Below, in pieces: positions 58,243-64,000 of a DNA stretch of 64,000 nt. The stretch is from an uncultured Faecalibacterium sp. Lineage in GTDB: Bacteria; Bacillota; Clostridia; Oscillospirales; Ruminococcaceae. The stretch covers positions 1 to 64,000 of the forward strand of contig CALESJ010000021.1 in assembly GCA_937907025.1 (NCBI GenBank), written 5' to 3'. Within the stretch, counting starts at the first letter, position 1. Every line of letters starts with the position of its first letter. The notes below the pieces were generated by a model. It had not been told where the DNA came from, did no database searches, and worked only from the letters and a program-made list of their open reading frames with translations. Position numbers and translations under genes: made by a program.

Positions 58243-58785
58243 TCACTCTCCAGTGGCGGCCGCGTGGCCGTGATTTTGCCGGTTGTTATCTGAAAGCTGT
58301 GCCCAGCCGCTAAGGGCGGTGTCCTGGATGCTGCCCAGGACGTTCTGCAGACCCTCGCTGGCGCCGTTCAGGGCGCTGCCCAGCATCTGGCTGATGCTGG
58401 CGTTCTGGCGGGGTTCTTCCTGGGGGCGGGGAGCGGCGTTGGGGGCGGCCCCGAACAAACCGAACCGCCACAGGGCCAGTGCCAGAACGATGGCGGCGGC
58501 CACCGATACATATCGGTTGGTCATGACCCGGAAGGTACGCATCCGCATCAGGGCCTGTACCTGGGGGATCAGGTCCCGCATGGGCGCCGAGAGCTGGATG
58601 CTTTCCAGCAGGGCGGTGTACCGTGCCAGGCACCGGTCGCAGAAGGTCAGGTGTTCGGCGGCTTCCAGCCGGCCCAGATCGTCCAGGCGGTCATCGCGCA
58701 GGGCTTCCAACCCGCTCTGGGTCAGGCAGCCGGCGTTGTCAAACAAATTGTTGTTGTCAAAATAAGGGGCCATGCTCTCGGTCAT
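58243..58785 (-). CDS. Zinc-finger anti-sigma factor
   Basis: A 180-residue protein. The cytosolic N-terminal domain contains the ZAS pattern HLTFCDRCLARY (His-x3-Cys-x2-Cys), then a membrane segment (residues about 90-107, VSVAAAIVLALALWRFGLF), then a Pro/Gln-rich outside part. Such proteins bind and hold an ECF sigma factor. Its sigma factor is encoded one base upstream, so the pair is translated together. Neighbouring membrane proteins may be part of the signal pathway. Confidence 0.88.
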   Translation of the reverse strand: MTESMAPYFDNNNLFDNAGCLTQSGLEALRDDRLDDLGRLEAAEHLTFCDRCLARYTALLESIQLSAPMRDLIPQVQALMRMRTFRVMTNRYVSVAAAIVLALALWRFGLFGAAPNAAPRPQEEPRQNASISQMLGSALNGASEGLQNVLGSIQDTALSGWAQLSDNNRQNHGHAAATGE

Positions 58786-58786
58786 G

Positions 58787-59326
58787 TTACTCCTGCCTCC
58801 TTTCGGTGATCTGCTTGCGCAGGATGGCTTTTGCCCGGAACAGCTGGTTCTGTACCGTGGCGGGGGGCCGCCCCAACAGCCGGGCGATATCCGCCACCGG
58901 CCGTTCTTCCAAAAAGTACATCGTGGCTACCTTGCCGTAGGGTTCCCGCAGGCCGCGGACCATGGTGTCCAGCTCCTCGGCGTTGTCCTTCTGGATCAGA
59001 AGGTCCTGCGGGTCCGGGTCGGCGGCGGCCAGGGCGCTGCCCGCCGGGGGTGTGCCCCGGGGTTCGGGCAGGCTTTCGTGGTCCTGGGCTTCCACCTTGC
59101 GCGCCCAGGCGCTTTTCAGGTGGTCCTTGCACTTGTTGGCCGCCACACGCACCAGCCACTGCTTATGATAGGCGGGGTCGCACCGGTCGATGCTGGTGTA
59201 AGCGGAGAGGAACGTATCCTGGGTGAGGTCTTCGGCGGTGTGAGGGTCGCGGACGAACTGCAGGCAGACGGTGTAGACCAGTTTTTGATACTGCCGCATC
59301 AGTTCAGAAAACTCCTGATTGTTCAT
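58787..59326 (-). CDS. ECF-type RNA polymerase sigma factor (second of the window)
   Basis: A 179-residue sigma-70 family factor. Region 2 is in the N-terminus (LMRQYQKLVYTVCLQFVRDPHTAEDLTQDTFLSAYTSIDR), and region 4 is a helix-turn-helix (GLREPYGKVATMYFLEERPVADIARLLGRPPATVQNQLFRAKAILRKQ). GAGGGG lies nine bases before the start. It heads an operon with its zinc-finger anti-sigma (58243), the TM2-like protein (57674) and probably the gene at 56581. Its promoter target is unknown; autoregulation is usual in this family. The sigma factor at 34895 is only distantly similar. Confidence 0.92.
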   Translation of the reverse strand: MNNQEFSELMRQYQKLVYTVCLQFVRDPHTAEDLTQDTFLSAYTSIDRCDPAYHKQWLVRVAANKCKDHLKSAWARKVEAQDHESLPEPRGTPPAGSALAAADPDPQDLLIQKDNAEELDTMVRGLREPYGKVATMYFLEERPVADIARLLGRPPATVQNQLFRAKAILRKQITERRQE

Positions 59327-59382
59327 GATTCCGTGCCCCTCACCTCCTTGCTCGAAACGTTTCTATTCTATACTACGAAGAA

Positions 59383-59407
59383 GGCCCGCGGCATTTTGCA
59401 GCGGGCC
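59383..59407 (-). terminator. Hairpin between exonuclease III and sigma factor genes
   Basis: GGCCCGC pairs with GCGGGCC; the minus-strand side is followed by TTCTTC. Moderately convincing as a terminator. Confidence 0.6.
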
Positions 59408-59426
59408 GGAAAAAATATGCACTTTT

Positions 59427-60185
59427 TTACAGGTCGATCTCCAGGCGGACCGGGCAGTGGTCGCTGCCCATCACGTCGGGCAGGATATCGGCCACCCGGA
59501 TCTTGTCCGCAATGCGGTTGGATACCAGGAAATAGTCGATACGCCATCCCGCGTTCCGTTCCCGGGCGCGGAACCGCATGCTCCACCAGCTGTACGCCCC
59601 GGTGACATCCGGGTGCAGGTAGCGGAAGCTGTCGGTAAAGCCGGCGGCCAGCAGTTCGGTCATCTTGCCCCGCTCCTGGTCGGAGAAGCCCGCCGCGCCC
59701 CGGTTGGGGCCGGGGTTCTTCAGGTCGATCTCCTGGTGGGCCACATTCAGGTCCCCGCAGACGATGACCGGCTTTTTGGCGTCCAGGTCCAGCAGGTAGG
59801 CGCGCAGGTCGTCCTCCCATTCCATGCGGTAGTCGATGCGGGCCAGCTCGTTCTGGGCATTGGGCACATACAGGTTGACCAAGTAGAAGTTTTCAAACTC
59901 CAGGGTGATGGCCCGGCCTTCATGGCTGTGGGCCTCCACCCCGATGCCGTTCCAGGCGTTGAGAGGCCGCAGGCGGGTGTAGATCAGGGTACCGGAGTAG
60001 CCCTTCTTCTCGGCGCTGTTGATGTATTCGGTGTAGCCTTCGGGCTCAAAATCGGCCTGGCCGGGCTGCATCTTGGTTTCCTGCAGGCAGACGGCGTCGG
60101 CATCAAAGGCGGCAAAGGAATCGGCAAATCCCTTTTTCAGGCAGGCACGCAGGCCGTTGACATTCCAGCTGATGAATCTCTTCAT
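59427..60185 (-). CDS. xth: Exodeoxyribonuclease III / AP endonuclease
   Basis: A 252-residue DNA repair enzyme of the ExoIII (ExoA/XthA) family. The landmarks are the start MKRFISWNVNGLRACLKKGF, the metal-binding QETKMQPG, NLYVPNAQ, VCGDLNVAHQEIDLKNP, and the C-terminal GWRIDYFLVS and SDHCPVRLEI. All catalytic segments are present. It acts at AP sites in base excision repair. Single gene between the MATE gene and the second sigma operon. Confidence 0.96.
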   Translation of the reverse strand: MKRFISWNVNGLRACLKKGFADSFAAFDADAVCLQETKMQPGQADFEPEGYTEYINSAEKKGYSGTLIYTRLRPLNAWNGIGVEAHSHEGRAITLEFENFYLVNLYVPNAQNELARIDYRMEWEDDLRAYLLDLDAKKPVIVCGDLNVAHQEIDLKNPGPNRGAAGFSDQERGKMTELLAAGFTDSFRYLHPDVTGAYSWWSMRFRARERNAGWRIDYFLVSNRIADKIRVADILPDVMGSDHCPVRLEIDL

Positions 60186-60222
60186 AGTTGTGTCCTTTCA
60201 AAGTAAATCAGGCAGCGGTGCA

Positions 60223-61578
60223 TCAGACGGTTTTCGCCGGAGTGCAGCGCTTTTTCCAGGCACCGGTGGCAAACCGGGCCACAAAGCAAAGTACGCGGAA
60301 CACCCAGTCCACCACCATGGCGATCCAGACGCCCACGGCGCCCATGCCCATCTGCACACAGAGGATGTAGGAGAAGCCCAGACGCCAGACCATCATGGAG
60401 AAGATGGCCGTGACCATGGTGAACTTGACATCATTGGCTGCGCGCAGGGCGTTGGGCAGCACAAAGGAGGCAGGCCACAGCAGGATGCCGCTGCCTGCGT
60501 GGATCATGACCAGCAGCCAGGCCAGCTTCCAGGTTTCGTCGGACAGGGTGTACAGGTTGAGCAGCTGGGGCAGGAAGATCAGCACCAGTGCGTTGGTAGC
60601 GCCCTGGGCGATATAGTCCCACAGCATGAGTTTCTTGGTAAAGTAGCTGGCCTGGTTCAGGTCCCCGGCACCCACACAGCGGCCCACCACCGTGATCATG
60701 GCCAGGCCCATGGCCTGCCCCACGATGCAGCCGATGCTGTCCAGGTTGTTGGCGACTGCGTTGGCCGAGATATGCACCGTGCCAAAGACGCTGATCATGC
60801 TGACCACCAGCACGCGGCCCAGCTGGAACAGGCTGTTTTCCATGGCCGAAGGGATACCGATATACAGAATATTGCGGGCCATGGCAGGCTGCAGGTGCCG
60901 CACGCCGTCCCAGGTGACCCGGGCGGGGTTGTCGTGATGGGCGGCTGCCAGATACAGGATGATGACCGCGCCCAGCGCACGGGAAACCAGGGTAGGTACT
61001 GCCACGCCGGCTGTGCCCATCCTGAGCACATAGACACATAGAGCGTTGCCCGCGATGTTGATCAGGTTCATGAAGACGCTGACCTTCATGGACACGGCAC
61101 TGTTGCCGGTGGAGCGGAAAATGGCCGCGCCGGCGTTGTACAGTGCCAGAAACGGGTAGGACAGGCCGGTGATGGTGAAGTAAATCAGAGCTTCATGCAT
61201 GACGCTGTCATCAATACTGCCGAAGAACAGCCGCAGCATGGGGGCGCGGAGCAGCAGGCAGAAAGCCGCCACAGCCACGCCCAGCAATGCGCTGAGGGTG
61301 ACCAGCTGTCCGGCGCTGCGGGAGGCTTCCTCCGGCTTGCGGGCACCCAGAAACTGGCTGGTAACCACGGCACCGCCGGTGGCCAGAGCCGCAAAAATAT
61401 TGATGATCAGGTTGTTGATCATGTCCACCAGCGACACGCCGGAGATGGCGGCTTCGCCCACGCTGGAAACCATGACCGTATCGGACATGCCCACCAGAAT
61501 GGCCAGGGCCTGCTCAATGACCAGCGGCCACAAAAGACGGATCAGCTGCCGGTTGGTAAACAATCGTTCTTGTTGCAT
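60223..61578 (-). CDS. MATE family multidrug efflux protein
   Basis: A 451-residue MATE (NorM-like) exporter with 12 membrane segments. It starts IRLLWPLVIEQALAILVGMSDTVMVSSVGEAAISGVSLVDMI and has GGAVVTSQFLGARKPEEASRSAGQLVTLS in the loop, both typical. It would exchange a cationic drug or metabolite for Na+ or H+. The ATG at 61578 has GGGAG five bases upstream. It stands between exonuclease III and the ABC export operon. Confidence 0.94.
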   Translation of the reverse strand: MQQERLFTNRQLIRLLWPLVIEQALAILVGMSDTVMVSSVGEAAISGVSLVDMINNLIINIFAALATGGAVVTSQFLGARKPEEASRSAGQLVTLSALLGVAVAAFCLLLRAPMLRLFFGSIDDSVMHEALIYFTITGLSYPFLALYNAGAAIFRSTGNSAVSMKVSVFMNLINIAGNALCVYVLRMGTAGVAVPTLVSRALGAVIILYLAAAHHDNPARVTWDGVRHLQPAMARNILYIGIPSAMENSLFQLGRVLVVSMISVFGTVHISANAVANNLDSIGCIVGQAMGLAMITVVGRCVGAGDLNQASYFTKKLMLWDYIAQGATNALVLIFLPQLLNLYTLSDETWKLAWLLVMIHAGSGILLWPASFVLPNALRAANDVKFTMVTAIFSMMVWRLGFSYILCVQMGMGAVGVWIAMVVDWVFRVLCFVARFATGAWKKRCTPAKTV

Positions 61579-61630
61579 GGAACTCCCTCTTTTCCTCTAT
61601 ACCGCCCCTCAGTATACCACAAACCGGTTC

Positions 61631-61668
61631 AAAACAAAAGACACCCGCGGCACAAAGGCGGCGGGTGT
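61631..61668 (-). terminator. Terminator after the MacB-like permease gene
   Basis: Minus strand: ACACCCGC (61668-61661) pairs with GCGGGTGT (61648-61641), followed by CTTTTGTTTT. It closes the ABC export operon. Confidence 0.85.
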
Positions 61669-61682
61669 GAGCAAGGGGTATT

Positions 61683-62996
61683 TTACTCGTAACGCAGTGC
61701 TTCGATGGGGTCCAGCTTGGCCGCTTTGTTGGCGGGATAATACCCGAAAAAGACGCCGATGGCCATACTGAAGCCCACTGCAATGAGAATGGCGGACAGG
61801 CTGGGCTTGGCCGCAAAGCCGATAAGGCTGCTGAGCCCCATACCCATGGAAACGCCCAGCGCCACCCCGATGGCCCCGCCGATGAGGCAGAGCACGATAG
61901 ATTCGGTGATAAACTGCAGCCGGATGGCCGAGCTGGGAGCTCCCAGCGCCTTTCGGGTGCCGATCTCCCGGGTGCGCTCGGTGACCGACACGGTCATGAT
62001 GTTCATAACACCGATACCGCCCACCAGCAGCGAGATGGCCGCAATGGCCGAGATGCCCAGCGAGATGGTGTCCAGCATTTCGGTCATGGATTCCACCAGG
62101 CTGGAAATGCTGGTGGCCTGGACAGTCCAGGTATCGTTGCGGGTGTAATAGCTGGCGAAGTAGTCCCCCACCACATCCACGAAGGAGGTCACATCCGTTC
62201 CCGAAGCCGAAACCACCGTGATGCTCTGGTAGCCTTCCTCCGCGCCGGTCATGGACCGGGCGGTTTCCAGCGGAATGTAGACGGTGGTCTGGATGGAGTC
62301 ATCATCCTGGGCGCCGAACATGCTGGCGTACTGGTCCTCCACATACTGGTAGACCCCCGCCACATAGAAAGCGTACGGCATGCCGTTCACCGTGAGCACC
62401 ACCCGGGTGCCCAGGGCGTCGGCGTTGCTGGTGCCGATGGCCTGCTGCACGAATTTTTCCGATACCACGCACAGATACTTGCCCGCATCCCCATCGGTGA
62501 GCCAGCGTCCGGCCAGTAGCGGCGTGTCGGTTTCCTTGGCGGCCAGGCTGGCGGGCGAAATACCGGTCAGCGTGGCGGAGATGGTGGTGTCCGGGTCGCC
62601 GTACTTATCGATGGTGCCGGTGCCTGCATCCCGGGTCAGGTCCACCCGTGCCACCTTGTCGGCAAAGGTGGATTCAAACTCTTCGATCATTTCGTCGGTG
62701 ATCAGGTCGTCGGCGCCGGGGGTGCTGTCCATAAACCGGCGCAGCGTCACCCCCGCCGAGGTGCCGCTGGTGTCATCGCTGTCCTTCTGGGTCAGGCTCA
62801 CGGTGATGTTGCCCACGCCCATCCCGGACATGCTGTCGGTAACCGAACCGGTCAGGCTGCCGCCCACCGTTTCGATGGCGATCACCGCCGCAATGCCGAT
62901 GATGATGCCCAGCATGGTGAGCAGACTGCGCATCTTGTTGCTTTTCAGGCTGGTAAAGGCCATGCTGATGTTTTCCAGAATATTAGAGAGCCCCAC
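61683..62996 (-). CDS. MacB-like ABC transporter permease
   Basis: A 437-residue permease of the MacB/FtsX type: one N-terminal membrane segment (LKSNKMRSLLTMLGIIIGIAAVIAI), a large outside domain (residues 45-300), and three C-terminal membrane segments with the family motif (LVGGIGVMNIMTVSVTERTREIGTRKALGA). GTG at 62996 is eight bases after GGGGG and is preferred over GTG at 63002, which is too close. It overlaps the end of the ATPase gene by 14 bases. Together with the ATPase and adaptor, it would form a MacAB-like system that moves drugs or peptides across the membrane; the substrate is unknown. Confidence 0.92.
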   Translation of the reverse strand: MGLSNILENISMAFTSLKSNKMRSLLTMLGIIIGIAAVIAIETVGGSLTGSVTDSMSGMGVGNITVSLTQKDSDDTSGTSAGVTLRRFMDSTPGADDLITDEMIEEFESTFADKVARVDLTRDAGTGTIDKYGDPDTTISATLTGISPASLAAKETDTPLLAGRWLTDGDAGKYLCVVSEKFVQQAIGTSNADALGTRVVLTVNGMPYAFYVAGVYQYVEDQYASMFGAQDDDSIQTTVYIPLETARSMTGAEEGYQSITVVSASGTDVTSFVDVVGDYFASYYTRNDTWTVQATSISSLVESMTEMLDTISLGISAIAAISLLVGGIGVMNIMTVSVTERTREIGTRKALGAPSSAIRLQFITESIVLCLIGGAIGVALGVSMGMGLSSLIGFAAKPSLSAILIAVGFSMAIGVFFGYYPANKAAKLDPIEALRYE

Positions 62997-63738
62997 GGAC
63001 ACCGCCCCCTTTCTGTTCCCCCACGATGCGCCCGTCTTTCAGGGTCAGCACCCGCTGGCACTCCTGGGCCAGGGCCGGGTTGTGGGTGATGAGCACAATG
63101 GTCTTGTGGTAGCGTTCGTGCATTTCATGGAACAGGTCCATGACCACGCGGCTGGTTTCGCTGTCCAGCGCGCCGGTGGGCTCGTCGGCCAGGATCAGGG
63201 CCGGGTTGTTGACCATCGCCCGGGCGATGGCCACACGCTGTTTCTGCCCGCCGGAAAGTTCGTTGGGCTGGTGGCGCATACGGTCGCCCATGCCTACCCG
63301 TGTCAGCCATTCTTTGGCGCGGCGGGCCCGTTCGCCGCCAGGGACCCCTGCGTACAGCATGGGCAGTTCCACGTTTTTCAGGGCGCTCTGGCGGCCGATG
63401 AGGTTGTAGGTCTGGAAGACAAAACCGATTTTCTGGTTGCGGATGGCCGCCAACTGGTTGTCTTTGGCGTCGTGGATGTTGACGCCGTCCAGAATATAGC
63501 TGCCCCGGGTGGGCTTGTCCAGCACGCCGATAATATTCATCAGGGTGGACTTGCCGGAACCGGATTCGCCCACAATGGCCACAAATTCCCCCGGCCAGAC
63601 CTGCAGGTCGATGCCGTGGAGGATTTCCAGCTCATTGGGATGGCCGATGTAGTAGCTTTTGCGGATGCCCCGCATCTGGATGAGCGGACGCGGGGCAGCG
63701 GGTTTGCCGGAACGGCCGGTCTGCTTGCTGTCGGCCAT
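62983..63738 (-). CDS. MacB-type ABC transporter ATP-binding protein
   Basis: A 251-residue ATPase of the LolD/MacB class. Walker A GESGSGKST, the Q-loop NLIGRQ, the signature LSGGQKQRVAIARAM and Walker B LILADEPTGALD are all intact. ATG at 63738 follows GGAGG by nine bases; GTG at 63744 is a weaker alternative. It couples ATP hydrolysis to the permease encoded just downstream, with which it overlaps. Peripheral membrane protein. Confidence 0.95.
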   Translation of the reverse strand: MADSKQTGRSGKPAAPRPLIQMRGIRKSYYIGHPNELEILHGIDLQVWPGEFVAIVGESGSGKSTLMNIIGVLDKPTRGSYILDGVNIHDAKDNQLAAIRNQKIGFVFQTYNLIGRQSALKNVELPMLYAGVPGGERARRAKEWLTRVGMGDRMRHQPNELSGGQKQRVAIARAMVNNPALILADEPTGALDSETSRVVMDLFHEMHERYHKTIVLITHNPALAQECQRVLTLKDGRIVGEQKGGGVRGAL

Positions 63739-63740
63739 GG

Positions 63741-64000
63741 TCACATTCCTCCCGCCATGCTGCCGGCATCACCGGCGGGTGCAGCTCCGCCGCCGCGGTC
63801 CATATCAGCGGGAGCATCCTCTTCCGGGGCCGGACCGCCCGCGGCGCCCGTGTCCCCGTTCATGGCCATCATCATCTGCTCCGTGGGGTCGGTAGCGGTC
63901 ACGATGCCCTGGGTCAGGTCGGCGCTGGAGCGGATCACATCCCCTTCCTGCAGGTCGGTGCCGGAGATGGTGGTGTAATAATCGTTGGAATCGCCGGTGG
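63741..64000 (-). CDS. MacA/HlyD-type efflux adaptor, C-terminal part (continues beyond window)
   Basis: The frame is open to base 64000 on the minus strand, so only the last ~85 residues are seen. They show the end of the adaptor's membrane-proximal domain (YYTTISGTDLQEGDVIRSS) and a low-complexity Ala/Gly/Pro/Asp tail (NGDTGAAGGPAPEEDAPADMDRGGG). Membrane fusion proteins of this kind link the permease to the cell surface. It would be the first gene of the adaptor-ATPase-permease operon. The stop codon lies directly before the ATPase start. Confidence 0.8.
   Translation of the reverse strand, partial: TGDSNDYYTTISGTDLQEGDVIRSSADLTQGIVTATDPTEQMMMAMNGDTGAAGGPAPEEDAPADMDRGGGAAPAGDAGSMAGGM

Noticed and set aside
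59344..59372. CcpA-like cre site (GAAACGTTTC) upstream of the second sigma gene
   Set aside because: Only partial agreement with the cre consensus and short; too weak to claim.
1..64000. CRISPR arrays, prophage or biosynthetic gene cluster
   Set aside because: No regularly spaced repeats, no phage structural genes, and no PKS/NRPS/RiPP genes were seen.

Overview
The window looks like chromosome from a high-GC (roughly 60% by eye) anaerobic Firmicute, most likely in the Oscillospiraceae (the Faecalibacterium / Gemmiger / Subdoligranulum group). Supporting signs are two T-box leaders, a diaminopimelate aminotransferase (DapL) lysine route, RNase Y, a CBS-type family II pyrophosphatase, a SufB/SufC-only iron-sulfur system, strong AGGAGG ribosome sites, several TTG/GTG starts, and consensus sigma-A promoters with 17-base spacers. 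The genus is inferred from family content, not proven.

Bases 1-5990 are one end of an integrative conjugative element. They hold the C-terminus of a very large accessory protein, a TraG/VirD4 coupling protein, a winged-helix replication-type protein whose reading frame appears shifted near its end, a candidate MOBQ-type oriT, an unrecognised 286-residue protein, and a YefM/YoeB-type toxin-antitoxin pair with a well-formed operator. A structured, non-coding 600-base stretch follows, and then tRNA-Arg(ACG), whose 3' end faces the element and may be its attachment site.

Bases 6100-30970 are core chromosome: a SARP-type regulator with a degenerate GGDEF domain; a free-standing PASTA protein; an MFS exporter preceded by a short leader peptide and a terminator (probable attenuator); CBS pyrophosphatase; TypA; a GNAT enzyme; asnB behind an asparagine T-box; SufC-SufB; a MerR regulator flanked by identical terminators; two tandem AI-2E family permeases; DUF523 and patatin genes; a C39-type peptidase; divergent aconitase and citrate synthase; an AEC carrier; and a uracil permease.

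Bases 30970-31540 hold an IS3 remnant. Bases 31600-45000 carry a NdpA-type nucleoid protein, dapL, an ECF sigma with a DUF4179 partner, an AbrB-type protein, an XRE regulator, a phosphatase, two DUF3048 lipoproteins, a DUF624-like protein and RNase Y. Bases 45260-64000 carry a threonine T-box and a ThrRS without its TGS domain, an NSS transporter, a glycerophosphodiesterase, a two-component system, cyclophilin, a phospholipase C-like protein, a UMF1-type MFS protein, a second ECF sigma/anti-sigma operon, exonuclease III, a MATE pump, and a MacAB-like export operon cut off by the right edge.

No CRISPR array, prophage or biosynthetic cluster was seen. The most interesting items are the MFS attenuator leader, the oriT candidate, the structured region beside tRNA-Arg, the merR cassette between 30-base repeats, and the structured leader of citrate synthase.
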